In this document: positions 1 through 8,765 of the stretch, in pieces
Layout: each line of letters opens with the position of its first letter
How positions within the stretch are numbered: the first letter of the stretch is position 1
Source: Pseudothioclava nitratireducens
GTDB lineage: Bacteria; Pseudomonadota; Alphaproteobacteria; Rhodobacterales; Rhodobacteraceae
Assembly (NCBI RefSeq): GCF_029210495.1
Contig: NZ_JARGDK010000007.1
Location: 124,001 to 188,000, forward strand
DNA: 64,000 nucleotides
Direction: 5' to 3'
The notes under the pieces: model-generated
What the model was told of the DNA's origin: nothing
Databases searched by the model: none
What the model saw: only the letters and a program-made list of their open reading frames with translations
Made by a program: the position numbers and the translations under genes

Positions 1-2
1 CT

Positions 3-2117
3 GTCGCCAATTCCGGCGCGCCTGCGGGCTCCGCCGAGGCAGCGATGGGGCCAAGCTGGGAGGGATGGGCTGAACCACCGCGCTATACCGGCAAGCCCGG
101 ACTCTATCTGAACCGGCTCGACAGCGATCAGATCGCGGTCCCCGAGGGGACGCGGTTCTCGTTCCGCTTTTACGGGGCGGCCGATGCGATTCCCTTCACC
201 GAGAGCATTTCCAGCCCCGCCGCCGCGCCCATCGTTCAGGATGAGACAAGCGATATCCGGCGCGAGGACTTTGAAGCGATGCGCTCGGGCATGGTCGAGC
301 TTGGCGGCCCGAATGCGCGGCGCTTCGAGATCACGGTGCTGGCCGACGACGCGCCCGAGGTGGAGCTTGTCGGGCTGGCCGAGCGGCGGGCCGACGGCAA
401 AATGGCGCAACCTTTCCGCGCGCTCGACGATTACGCGGTGATGGCGGGGCGCGCGCGGATCACGCTTGATCTCGCCTCGGTCACGCGGCGCTACGGGCTC
501 GCGCTGGACCCCGAGGCGCGCGACGATCTGACCTTCGATCTGCCGATGCCGATTTCCGGCTCACGCGCGGATTTCACTGAAACGCTGATCGAGGATGCCT
601 CGAAACATGCTTGGGCCAATTTGCCGGTCAACCTTGAGCTTGAGGTCGAGGATGGGCGCGGGCAGGTCGGTCGCACCGAGATGTCGGCCTTTGAGCTTCC
701 CGGGCGTCGGTTCTTCGACCCGCTCGCCGCCGCGCTGATCGAGGCCCGGCGCGATCTGCTCTGGTCGCGCGAGAACGCGCCGCGCGTGGCGGACTGGCTC
801 CGCGCGATTTCGAACCGGCCCGACGGGTTCATTCGCAAAGACGAAGTCGCGCGGCTGTTACGGCTGACGATCCTGCGGATCGAGGCCGCGGATATAACGC
901 CCGAAACCCGGGACCAGATTGCGGATGTGCTCTGGGAACTGGCGCTGCTGGTCGAAGATGGCGGGCTGGCCGATGCGCTCGAGGCGATGCGTCAGGCGCA
1001 AGAACGGCTGTCAGAGGCGATCCGAAACGGCGCGTCCAAGGACGAGATCGCCAAGCTCATGCAGGAACTCAAGGAGGCGACCGACAATTACCTGCGGATG
1101 CTGGCAGAGCGCGCGCAACCCGAAGAGGGGCCGCAATTCGGTCAGCAACAGCCGAGCCAGCAGATCACCGGAAACCAGATCCAAGAGATGATGGACGAGA
1201 TTCAGCGCCTCATGGAAGAGGGCCGGATGGCCGAGGCGCAGGAGTTGCTCGACCAACTCGCGCGGATGATGGAGAACCTCAAGGTCACGCAAGGGCAGGG
1301 TGGTCAGGGCGATATGCCGGGCAGTCAGGCGATGCGTGATCTCGGCGAAACCCTGCGCGATCAGCAAGAGTTGTCGGACGACTCCTTCCGCGAGATGCAG
1401 GAGGGTTTTGACCCTGAAGACCGTCCGCGCAGTAGTCCTGATCTCGATCAGCTTGGTCAACAAGGGCAGCAGGGAGAGCAAGGTCAGGAACCCGGTCAAC
1501 AGGGGCAGGCGCCGGGTGAAGGTACGGATCAGGGCACGCCGCGCGACACCCCCGGAGACGGGCGGGAAGGTCAGGGGCAAAGCCAAGGCCAAGAGCAAGG
1601 CCTAGCCGACCGTCAACGCGCGCTGCGGCAAGAGTTGAATCGTCAGCAGGGCCTCATGCCGCGTCTCGGGGGCGAGGCGGGTGAAGCCGCGCGCCGGAGC
1701 CTTGACGATGCGGGCCGCGCGATGGACGAGGCCGAGCGGGCGCTGCGTGAGGGCGACAATGGCCAAGCGATCGACCGTCAGGCCGATGCCATTCAGGCGC
1801 TGCGCGAAGGCATGCGTGCCTTGGGCGAGGCGCTCGCCGAAGAGCAATCGCGTCAGGCCGGAGAGCAACCCGGCCAGCAAGGCGAGGGGCAGGGCGAAGG
1901 TTTGGCCCAACAGGGCAACCGCTTGTTGCCGCGTGATCCGCTTGGCCGCCAGCGTGGCGAAGGCGGACGTTTGGGCACCGAGCAAGAGATGCTTCAGGGC
2001 GAGGATATCTATCGTCGGGCGCGCGATCTTCTGGAGGAACTGCGGCGCCGCTCGGCAGAGCGGCTGCGTCCCGAGGAGGAGCTGGACTACCTGCGCCGCT
2101 TGCTCGATCAATTCTGA
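3..2117 (+). CDS. TIGR02302/DUF4175-type protein, 3' part (start outside window)
   Basis: The reading frame is open from the first bases of the window, so the N-terminus is missing; about 704 residues are visible. The order is a soluble N-terminal part, then a helical segment rich in Glu, Gln and Met, then a low-complexity Gln/Gly tract encoded at about 1430-1610, then more charged helices ending in a Leu/Arg/Glu-rich tail. This matches the large alphaproteobacterial TIGR02302 family (DUF4175), whose members carry N-terminal membrane segments that would lie upstream. The function is not established; the family is generally regarded as membrane-anchored and envelope-located. The assignment rests on overall composition and remembered family character, not on a catalytic motif. 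Confidence 0.8.
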   Translation, partial: VANSGAPAGSAEAAMGPSWEGWAEPPRYTGKPGLYLNRLDSDQIAVPEGTRFSFRFYGAADAIPFTESISSPAAAPIVQDETSDIRREDFEAMRSGMVELGGPNARRFEITVLADDAPEVELVGLAERRADGKMAQPFRALDDYAVMAGRARITLDLASVTRRYGLALDPEARDDLTFDLPMPISGSRADFTETLIEDASKHAWANLPVNLELEVEDGRGQVGRTEMSAFELPGRRFFDPLAAALIEARRDLLWSRENAPRVADWLRAISNRPDGFIRKDEVARLLRLTILRIEAADITPETRDQIADVLWELALLVEDGGLADALEAMRQAQERLSEAIRNGASKDEIAKLMQELKEATDNYLRMLAERAQPEEGPQFGQQQPSQQITGNQIQEMMDEIQRLMEEGRMAEAQELLDQLARMMENLKVTQGQGGQGDMPGSQAMRDLGETLRDQQELSDDSFREMQEGFDPEDRPRSSPDLDQLGQQGQQGEQGQEPGQQGQAPGEGTDQGTPRDTPGDGREGQGQSQGQEQGLADRQRALRQELNRQQGLMPRLGGEAGEAARRSLDDAGRAMDEAERALREGDNGQAIDRQADAIQALREGMRALGEALAEEQSRQAGEQPGQQGEGQGEGLAQQGNRLLPRDPLGRQRGEGGRLGTEQEMLQGEDIYRRARDLLEELRRRSAERLRPEEELDYLRRLLDQF

Positions 2118-2159
2118 TCAGGACCGCTCGTCGCGGTTACGTCTCGGTCGTCTTCGCGC

Positions 2160-3281
2160 TCAAGAGCCGGTTTCGGGTTGAAGCTTGTCGATTACGACCT
2201 GCATCTGCTGATCCAGCCAGAGCCGCCCGGCATCCACCGCCGTCACGAACTGGGTCACCGGCTCTTCGAGTGTCGGGATCGCTGTGATCAGCCGCGCGGC
2301 GAAGACATAGACCAACAGACCAGCCGCAGCGAGCAGGATAATCATCGAGAAGCCGCGCCCAAAGCCGGAGCGCCGGACGCCGGGTTCTTCTGGAATGTAT
2401 CCGTCGAAATCGTCATCACGGTCAGAGGTCGCGGTGAGGGTCGAGTTGATCTCTTCGACATCGGGGAGCCGTTCAACCCCGCGTGAGCGCAGTACGCCTT
2501 CGTCGTCGAACTCCACCTCATCCTCGGTGAAATCGGCGAAGCGATCCGCGTCCTCGTCCCAGCCGTTCTTTTGTGCGGAGGTCGCGGTGGCGACCGGCGC
2601 GGCAAGGCCGAGTTCCGGTTGCGGATCGAGCGAGAGCCCTTCGGCGCGGCGCTGTTCCGCCTCGCGCTCGGCCTCTTCGCGCAGGATCGAGAGCAGCCCG
2701 TCATCGACGGGCTTGCGCGGCGTCGCGCCGGCCACGGGGGCGGGTGTCAGCCCCTCCTCGTAGTCGCTGTCCTCGGCATAATCGTTGTCGGCCTGCGCCA
2801 GACCCGAGCCGCGCATCATCTCGGCGATGACCGCATCGACGGCATCTGCGGGTTCGGTTGGGACCTCTGGTGGTGCGGTTTCGGCAGGCGGCTCATCCGT
2901 TGTGGCGGTTTCGATCTGTTCCGGGGGTGGCTCGGTGATCGTGTGGCCGGTCTCGTCGAGAGGCGCTGCTTCAAGGTCGGCGGTCACTTCCTCCACGACC
3001 TGCTCCGCGCTGGCCTCAAGCTCGTTCCAGTCGTCAACCTTGGGAAGCTCGCGCCCGGCGATGGCCGGGTCTTCCTCTTCCCAGCCGATCAGATCGTCCT
3101 CGTCGGCGTCCCAGTCGCGCGCGGTTTCCAGAGGCTCGAATTGTGCCGCGGCCAGCGCCGCCTTGCTCACCTGAAACCAGCTATGCCCGCAGCTCGAACA
3201 CTGCACGTCGCGCCCGCCCTCGGGGATCACACTGTCGTCGACCTCATACTGAGCATCGCAATTCGGACAGATCAGACGCAT
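2160..3281 (-). CDS. MJ0042-type zinc-finger protein with C-terminal membrane anchor
   Basis: The 373-residue protein starts with a compact zinc finger: Cys5, Cys8, Cys28 and Cys31 in two CxxC pairs, the MJ0042/zinc_ribbon_5 pattern common at the N-terminus of alphaproteobacterial proteins. A long acidic, Pro/Ala-rich, probably disordered linker follows. A single hydrophobic segment lies at about residues 311-332, with roughly 40 residues after it. It is probably a single-pass inner-membrane protein with a cytoplasmic finger. The role is unknown. It is divergent from ftsE, and the 146 bases between them should hold both promoters. The ATG at 3281 sits directly before the finger, so the start is secure. 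Confidence 0.85.
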   Translation of the reverse strand: MRLICPNCDAQYEVDDSVIPEGGRDVQCSSCGHSWFQVSKAALAAAQFEPLETARDWDADEDDLIGWEEEDPAIAGRELPKVDDWNELEASAEQVVEEVTADLEAAPLDETGHTITEPPPEQIETATTDEPPAETAPPEVPTEPADAVDAVIAEMMRGSGLAQADNDYAEDSDYEEGLTPAPVAGATPRKPVDDGLLSILREEAEREAEQRRAEGLSLDPQPELGLAAPVATATSAQKNGWDEDADRFADFTEDEVEFDDEGVLRSRGVERLPDVEEINSTLTATSDRDDDFDGYIPEEPGVRRSGFGRGFSMIILLAAAGLLVYVFAARLITAIPTLEEPVTQFVTAVDAGRLWLDQQMQVVIDKLQPETGS

Positions 3282-3427
3282 TCAAACCCCTAACCAGAGC
3301 CCTGGCGTATTGCCATTCTGGCGTTTCATTTTGAGATGTTGTAGCAAGCGACAGTCAAATATCCAAGAGTTTGTAAGACTTGTGGCGCTTTGCGCGCCCG
3401 GTGGCAGTCAAAGGGTGGGGCCGGGCA

Positions 3428-4099
3428 GTGATCGAGCTGCAAAATGTGGCGATGAGCTATGGCGGGCGTGAGCTGCTGTCGGAAATGACTTTGCGGCTGA
3501 TGCCGGGGTCGTTCCACTTCCTGACCGGGCCGTCCGGTGCGGGCAAGACGACCTTTCTCAAGCTATGCTACGCAGAGCTTTCGCCCTCCTCGGGCATGCT
3601 GAGCCTGTTTGACCGCGATGTGCGCATGATGACGCGCGATGACGTTGCGGCGATGCGGCAACGGATCGGTGTCGTGCATCAGGATTGCCAGTTTCTCGAT
3701 CACTTGTCGGTCGCCGAGAATATTGCTCTGCCGTTGAGCGTCTCCCGCCGTGCTGCCGATCCAAAGGAATTGCGGGAATTGCTGAGCTGGGTCGGGCTGC
3801 GCGCCCAGGCCGATGCCTTACCGCCGCAGCTTTCAGGCGGGGAGCGTCAGCGCGCGGCACTGGCGCGGGCGGTGATGATGTCACCGGACATCATCCTTGC
3901 CGACGAGCCGACGGGAAATCTCGACTGGGAGATGTCGCAACGGCTTTTGAACCTGTTGATCGAGCTGAACCGGATGGGCAAGACGGTGCTGATCGCCACG
4001 CATGACCTGAACCTGATCCGCACGGCAAAATCGCAGGTTGCGACGCGCGTATTGCGAATTGCGAATCAGCGCTTGCAACTGGCGGGGGCGGATCTGTGA
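3428..4099 (+). CDS. ftsE: Cell division ATP-binding protein FtsE
   Basis: ABC ATPase of the FtsEX complex, which links divisome assembly to activation of peptidoglycan hydrolases. Walker A (GPSGAGKTT) is at about residues 34-42, followed by the LSGGERQR signature and the Walker B stretch IILADEPT. I chose the GTG at 3428: the protein then begins VIELQNVAMSYGG, the usual FtsE opening, and a GGGTGGGG stretch lies just upstream. A TTG 16 codons earlier is possible but adds an atypical N-terminus. The length of 223 residues is normal. The stop overlaps the ftsX start by one base, so the two are translationally coupled. Confidence 0.95.
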   Translation: MIELQNVAMSYGGRELLSEMTLRLMPGSFHFLTGPSGAGKTTFLKLCYAELSPSSGMLSLFDRDVRMMTRDDVAAMRQRIGVVHQDCQFLDHLSVAENIALPLSVSRRAADPKELRELLSWVGLRAQADALPPQLSGGERQRAALARAVMMSPDIILADEPTGNLDWEMSQRLLNLLIELNRMGKTVLIATHDLNLIRTAKSQVATRVLRIANQRLQLAGADL

Positions 4100-4995
4100 T
4101 GCGGCGGCTGTTCGATATGCTGCGCAGCGAAGGGCGCGGGGTGGATCGCGTGGTGCCGCCGACTGGCTTCACCGCGCGGCTCACGCTGTTGACGGCGGCG
4201 GCAATGGCCTTTCTCGCGGTCTTTGCGTTGGCTTTGTCGCTGGCAACCGGGCGGCTTGCGGATCGCTGGGCGGATGCTCTGGCGCGCTCGGCCACGATTC
4301 GGATTTCCGCACCCGCCGATCAGATTGAGGCGCAGGCCGCTGCCGTTCTGGCAGTTCTGGAAACGACGCCGGGTATCGAGAGTTTCCGCATCCTCGATGA
4401 TGCAGAGATGAAGGCACTGCTCGATCCGTGGTTCGGTCCCGATCTCCCGGTCGAAAGCTTGCCTTTGCCGAAGCTGATCGAGATCGTCGAGACCGTTGCA
4501 GGTGCGGATGCCGAGGGGCTGCGGTTGCGGTTGGCGACCGAGGCGCCTGGGGCGGTGCTGGACGACCATACCCGCTGGCGGCGCCCGCTGGTCGAGGCGG
4601 CGGGACGATTGCGGACCTTGGGCCTTGTGTCGCTGGTGCTGATCGGCGCGGCGACGGCAGGCATGATCACGCTGGCCGCGCAGGCGGCGCTCGCCGCGAA
4701 TGGGCAGGTGATCCGGGTGCTCCGGCTGGTGGGGGCGCGTGATCAGTTCATCGCCCGCGCATTTGTCCGACGCTTCACTTTGCGCGGGCTGTGGGGCGCG
4801 CTGGGCGGCACGGCACTGGGCATGATGGCAGTTGCAGTTTTGCCGGAGGCCGATGATGCGGGCGGCTTTCTGACCGGCCTTGGTTTCACCGGGGCTCATT
4901 GGCTCTGGCCCTTGATTATTCCGCCGCTGGCGGCTCTGGTGGCCTATGCGGCAACGCGCGCGGCGGCGCTGCGGATGCTCAAGGAGGTAAGATGA
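4099..4995 (+). CDS. ftsX: Cell division protein FtsX (permease-like partner of FtsE)
   Basis: 298-residue membrane protein immediately after ftsE. The architecture fits FtsX: a cytoplasmic N-terminus, one membrane segment (LTAAAMAFLAVFALALSL), a periplasmic domain of about 120 residues containing the conserved-looking PGIESFRIL stretch, and three C-terminal membrane segments. FtsX does not transport a substrate; it relays ATP hydrolysis by FtsE to periplasmic hydrolase activators. The ATG at 4099 overlaps the ftsE stop; a GTG at 4096 is an alternative. Sequence conservation in the family is low, so the call depends partly on the ftsE neighbour. Confidence 0.92.
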   Translation: MRRLFDMLRSEGRGVDRVVPPTGFTARLTLLTAAAMAFLAVFALALSLATGRLADRWADALARSATIRISAPADQIEAQAAAVLAVLETTPGIESFRILDDAEMKALLDPWFGPDLPVESLPLPKLIEIVETVAGADAEGLRLRLATEAPGAVLDDHTRWRRPLVEAAGRLRTLGLVSLVLIGAATAGMITLAAQAALAANGQVIRVLRLVGARDQFIARAFVRRFTLRGLWGALGGTALGMMAVAVLPEADDAGGFLTGLGFTGAHWLWPLIIPPLAALVAYAATRAAALRMLKEVR

Positions 4996-5759
4996 TGGCG
5001 CAATCCCGGAAACCCGGTCCGGTCACTTGGGACGCGTATCCGCGCTCGGTGCTCTACTATGTGCATATCGCGCTGGCGACCTTGGTTCTGGGCCTCTGGG
5101 GGGTGTTCTTTCAGGTCTTGCCGCGAGGCCGGGCGGGTGTCCATCGCGTCGCAGATGTCTGGACCACGCATCTTCTTGGCATGGCGCGGTTCTATTGCGG
5201 GATCACCTATGAGGTGCGGGGCACGCCGCCCACGATGGATTGCCTGATCGGTGCCAAGCATCAGAGTTTCTTCGATATTCTTATCATTGCCAATCGCGCG
5301 CCGCAGCGGTCCTTCATCATGAAGAAACAGATCCTTCATGTGCCGATCCTTGGCTGGTTTGCGCTCAAGGCCGGGTGCATTCCGATTGATCGATCGCGCG
5401 GCTCCGAGGCGTTGTCCAAGATGGTCGAGGAGACCAAGATCGCACAGCAGCAGGGGCTCGGGCAGCTCATCGTCTACCCGGAGGGCACCCGCACCCGGCC
5501 GGGTGAAAAGCGTCGCTACAAGCAGGGGATCGGAGTGCTTTACGATGCCGCGGGCCTGCCGGTCGCGCCGGTGGCGACGAATGTCGGGCTGTTCTGGTCG
5601 AAGCGCGGTTTTCCGATCCTGCCGGGACATGGCGTGGTCGAGTATCTGCCGCTGATCGAGCCGGGCTTGTCGGCGCAGGAACTCGTGCGTACGCTCGAAG
5701 AGCGGGTCGAAGCCGCGTCCGATGCGCTGATGGCGGAGGCAGGGTTCACCGCCGGGTGA
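4995..5759 (+). CDS. plsC: 1-acyl-sn-glycerol-3-phosphate acyltransferase
   Basis: Transfers an acyl chain to lysophosphatidic acid to make phosphatidic acid at the inner membrane. The acyltransferase motifs are present: H-x4-D as HQSFFD, the CIPIDRS block, and YPEGTRTRPG. An N-terminal hydrophobic segment (about residues 18-40) anchors it. A near-perfect ribosome site AAGGAGG at 4981-4987 lies inside the ftsX end and serves an ATG at 4992 or, with better spacing, 4995. The gene overlaps the ftsX stop, so ftsE-ftsX-plsC is one translationally coupled operon. The length of about 254 residues is usual. Substrate specificity among lysophospholipid acyltransferases cannot be told from sequence. 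Confidence 0.9.
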   Translation: MAQSRKPGPVTWDAYPRSVLYYVHIALATLVLGLWGVFFQVLPRGRAGVHRVADVWTTHLLGMARFYCGITYEVRGTPPTMDCLIGAKHQSFFDILIIANRAPQRSFIMKKQILHVPILGWFALKAGCIPIDRSRGSEALSKMVEETKIAQQQGLGQLIVYPEGTRTRPGEKRRYKQGIGVLYDAAGLPVAPVATNVGLFWSKRGFPILPGHGVVEYLPLIEPGLSAQELVRTLEERVEAASDALMAEAGFTAG

Positions 5760-5777
5760 TGGCCGGCGCCTGTCGGA

Positions 5778-6740
5778 TCAGGCGGCGAGGCCTTTCGAGC
5801 CCATATCGAGGAACTTCTTGCGCCGTGCCTTGATCAGCTCAGCCGAGGATTTCCCGTCGAGCTCGCCCAGCATGGTGGTGATCGCATCGCCCACGGCAGT
5901 GATGGTCGCCTTGCGGTCGCGCTGCGCTCCGCCCATCGGTTCCGCAATGATGCGGTCGATCACGCCCAGCTTGTGCAGGTCCTGCGCCGTGAGCCGCAAC
6001 GCCTCGGCGGCTTCGCGCATCTTCTCGGCATCCTTCCATAGGATCGAGGCGCAGCCCTCGGGCGAGATCACCGAATAGACCGAGTGTTCGAGCATTGCGA
6101 CGCGGTCGCCGGTGGCAAAGGCCACCGCGCCCCCCGAGCCGCCTTCGCCGATGATGATCGCGGTGAGCGGCACGCCGATGGTCAGGCATTTCTGGGTCGA
6201 GCGGGCAATCGCCTCGGACTGGCCGCGCTCTTCGGCGCCCTTGCCGGGATAAGCGCCGGGCGTGTCGATCAATGTCACCACCGGAAGGCCGAAGCGGTCG
6301 GCCATATCCATCAGACGGATCGCCTTGCGGTAGCCCTCGGGGCGGGCCATGCCGAAATTGCGCTCGATCCGGCTGGCGGTGTCGTGGCCCTTCTCATGGC
6401 CGATCACCATCACCGGACGGTCGTTGAAACGCGCGATCCCGCCCATGACCGCGTGGTCATCGGCAAAGTTCCGGTCCCCGGCCAGCGGCGTGAACTCGGT
6501 AAAGAGCGCGTCGATATAATCCTTGCAATGCGGGCGGCTCGGGTGTCGCGCGACCTGACATTTGCGCCAGGGTGACAGGTCCTTGTAGAGATCCTTGAGC
6601 ATTTGCGCGGCCTTCTTGTCGAGCGCCGCCGCCTCTTTCTCCACGTCCATCTCTTCGTTCTTGCGGGCGAGCGCGCGCAGCTCTTCAGCCTTGCCTTCGA
6701 TTTCAGCCAGCGGTTTTTCGAACTCGAGATAGGTCGTCAT
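5778..6740 (-). CDS. accA: Acetyl-CoA carboxylase carboxyltransferase subunit alpha
   Basis: 320 residues, the standard AccA length. The N-terminal helical segment ([20 protein letters not shown]) is characteristic. It is followed by the carboxyltransferase core with [20 protein letters not shown], the [12 protein letters not shown] oxyanion-hole glycine motif and [13 protein letters not shown]. With AccD, which is not in the window, it transfers the carboxyl group from biotin to acetyl-CoA in the first committed step of fatty acid synthesis. The GGAGGG ribosome site just upstream of the ATG at 6740 supports the start. It converges with plsC, so two lipid genes face each other here. Confidence 0.97.
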   Translation of the reverse strand: MTTYLEFEKPLAEIEGKAEELRALARKNEEMDVEKEAAALDKKAAQMLKDLYKDLSPWRKCQVARHPSRPHCKDYIDALFTEFTPLAGDRNFADDHAVMGGIARFNDRPVMVIGHEKGHDTASRIERNFGMARPEGYRKAIRLMDMADRFGLPVVTLIDTPGAYPGKGAEERGQSEAIARSTQKCLTIGVPLTAIIIGEGGSGGAVAFATGDRVAMLEHSVYSVISPEGCASILWKDAEKMREAAEALRLTAQDLHKLGVIDRIIAEPMGGAQRDRKATITAVGDAITTMLGELDGKSSAELIKARRKKFLDMGSKGLAA

Positions 6741-6848
6741 CGGAACCCTCCGTTGCGGAACCCTTGCTATATGAAGGGCGCGCGCGCGAATTGCAACGGG
6801 CCGCGCGGAAGGGAGTGGGCGGGGCCGTTTGCGGCCCCGCGCCTGCGA

Positions 6849-7280
6849 TCACTTGAGCTTGGCCAGTTCCAGCGCCTTGTCGAATTGCTCGGGGCTGAGG
6901 ACCTTGCGCCAATTGTCGACGCAGTTCGAGCGCATCATCACAAGCTGGGTCTCGTGCGCGCCGATCTGATCGGCCAGCGCCTGACGCTCTTCGGCCGGGG
7001 CGTTTGCGATGATGGCTGCACGCAGCTGCGCGCGCAGATCGGCGGTTTCGGCCTCATAGGCCTGACGCTTGCCGGGCATCGTGGCGACCCATTCCTTGAC
7101 TGCGGCGCGCTGCGTCTCGTCAAGCTCCAGCGCATCGGCATTTTTTGCGATGACGCCGGTCAGCATGACTACGGGGGCCGAGAGCCCAAGCTCCTGCGGG
7201 GTGGGCGCGGCCGCGTTTTGGGCCAGCGCGGGGAGAGAGGTCGAGGCGAGCAGGGCCGCTGCGAAAATCAGATGTTTCAT
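6849..7280 (-). CDS. Small secreted helical protein, Spy/CpxP-like
   Basis: 143-residue protein with a clear signal peptide (MKHLIFAAALLASTSLPALAQ, cleavage after about residue 21). The mature part is mostly helix, with Ala, Glu and Gln throughout, a LDETQ-type stretch and a SPEQFDKALEL tail. That resembles periplasmic Spy/CpxP-like or LTXXQ proteins, but no defining LTxxQ repeat is exact, so the family call is tentative. The ATG at 7280 has AAGGAA upstream and gives a proper signal peptide; an in-frame start 24 codons earlier would spoil it. A single Cys lies near the C-terminus. It stands alone between accA and mcl1. Confidence 0.7.
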   Translation of the reverse strand: MKHLIFAAALLASTSLPALAQNAAAPTPQELGLSAPVVMLTGVIAKNADALELDETQRAAVKEWVATMPGKRQAYEAETADLRAQLRAAIIANAPAEERQALADQIGAHETQLVMMRSNCVDNWRKVLSPEQFDKALELAKLK

Positions 7281-7518
7281 CTGCGCATTCCTTGAATTGG
7301 TTGTCATGTCATGGCCGCCCTGTGGGCGTTGTTCACGCCCGACCGGGATCAACTATTTCAGGTGCGATCCCCCAAGGCCATGCGGCAGAAATGCGCATGT
7401 CGGGCGCAAAAGGAAACGCCCCGATCCGCGATCGGGGCGTCCCTGTTCCCTCATGCAGGCGGGGCCTCCCCTCCCCACCGCTCCGGGATTTCATCTGTGC
7501 GGCTGGTGCGCCAGCCTG

Positions 7519-8475
7519 TCAGCCGGCGATCATCTCTGCCTGGCGGACGATCACTTCTGCCTGACGAATAGACGCGATGTCAACAAGGCGGCCCTTGTAG
7601 ACGGTCGCGCCAGCGCCCGAGGCCTTGGCTTCTTCCATCGCGGCGAGGATCTCGCGGGCCTCGTTTACGGCCTCCTCGGAGGGGGTGAAAACCTCGTTGG
7701 CGAGCGCGATCTGCTTGGGGTGGATCGCCCATTTGCCGACCATGCCGAGCGTGGCCGAGCGCTTCGCCTGTGCGATGAAGCCCGCGTCGTCCGAGAAATC
7801 GCCGAAGGGGCCATCGACCGGCAGGATGCCATGGGTCCGGCAGGCGGCGACGATGGCGGCCTGCGCCCAGTGCCACGGGTCCGACCAGTATTGCTGGCCT
7901 TCGCGCAGCATGTAGTAGTTTTCCTGCGTGCCGCCGATGCCGGTTGTGGCCATGCCCATCGAGGCGGCGAAGTCCGCGGCGCCAAGGCTCATGGCTTGCA
8001 GGCGCGGCGACGAGGCCGCGATTTCCTCGACATGGGCGATGCCGGCGGCGCTTTCGATGATGACCTCGAGCGAGACCTTCTTGGTGCGGCCCTTGGCGGT
8101 CTCGATCGCGGTGATCAGCGCGTCCACGGCGTAGACGTCTTCGGCACAGCCGACTTTCGGGATCATGATCTGGTCGATCCGCTCGGAGCCCTCTTCAAGC
8201 AGTTCGACGACATCGCGATACCAGTAGGGGGTGTCGAGCGCATTGATCCGCACCGAGAGATATTTGTTACCCCAGTCGATCTCATGCGAGGCCTGAATGA
8301 TGTTGCGGCGCGCTTGCGGCTTGTCGGCGGGGGCCACCGAGTCTTCGAGATCGAGGTTGATCACATCCGCCGCCGATGCTGCCATTTTCGGGAACAGCTT
8401 GGTGTTCGAGCCGGGGCCAAAGAGTTGGCAGCGGTTCGGGCGGGCGGCGGGGGTCGGTTGGACGCGGAAGCTCAT
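7519..8475 (-). CDS. mcl1: L-malyl-CoA/beta-methylmalyl-CoA lyase
   Basis: 318-residue HpcH/HpaI aldolase/citrate-lyase superfamily protein, close throughout to Rhodobacter Mcl1 as I remember it, including the opening MSF-VQPTPAARPNRCQLFGPG and the stretches DVINLDLEDSVAP, EVIIESAAGIAHVEE, SLGAADFAASMG and GMVGKWAIHPKQ. The enzyme interconverts malyl-CoA with acetyl-CoA plus glyoxylate, and beta-methylmalyl-CoA with propionyl-CoA plus glyoxylate, as in the ethylmalonyl-CoA pathway. The acidic residues of LDLED and IIES are the expected Mg2+ ligands. It is divergent from the dgcN operon. No other ethylmalonyl-CoA pathway gene is in the window. Confidence 0.93.
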   Translation of the reverse strand: MSFRVQPTPAARPNRCQLFGPGSNTKLFPKMAASAADVINLDLEDSVAPADKPQARRNIIQASHEIDWGNKYLSVRINALDTPYWYRDVVELLEEGSERIDQIMIPKVGCAEDVYAVDALITAIETAKGRTKKVSLEVIIESAAGIAHVEEIAASSPRLQAMSLGAADFAASMGMATTGIGGTQENYYMLREGQQYWSDPWHWAQAAIVAACRTHGILPVDGPFGDFSDDAGFIAQAKRSATLGMVGKWAIHPKQIALANEVFTPSEEAVNEAREILAAMEEAKASGAGATVYKGRLVDIASIRQAEVIVRQAEMIAG

Positions 8476-8765
8476 CGGTGGGCCTTTCGCAATGATGTTT
8501 CACGGTTGGTTGTGGCGGGGATATATTGTTGCGTGTTGCATTTCAAGCGCCCTTTCGCAGGCGCAGAATCGGTGCGCAGATTCGACCTTGGGTGCGCGAT
8601 TCATTCTGCATCTGCACAATGTTTCGAAGAAGCTTGCGGGCTTTTATCAAATTGAGAGATAAGTTTCGACTAATTCCTGAAAAATCGTCCAAAAGCCCCA
8701 AGAAATCCCGCTGCGGCGCGATATTCTGAAAGTGACAAGAATTCACCTACGGGGAGCATACGCGC
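8476..8765. promoter_or_regulatory. Divergent intergenic region between mcl1 and dgcN
   Basis: The 290 bases contain no plausible gene and separate two divergent transcription units, so the promoters of both must lie here. The stretch 8620-8750 is visibly richer in A and T than the surroundings. I could not identify a convincing -35/-10 pair or an operator palindrome by eye. A GGGGAG ribosome site lies about ten bases before the dgcN ATG. Confidence 0.5.

Noticed and set aside
1430-1610. CAG/GGT-rich tract as a DNA repeat or recombination site
   Set aside because: It stays in frame and encodes a Gln/Gly-rich linker of the TIGR02302-type protein, so low complexity at protein level explains it.
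3380-3427. TTG start giving a 16-residue longer FtsE
   Set aside because: The added residues do not resemble any FtsE, TTG is less favoured, and the GTG at 3428 begins the family-typical VIELQNV sequence.
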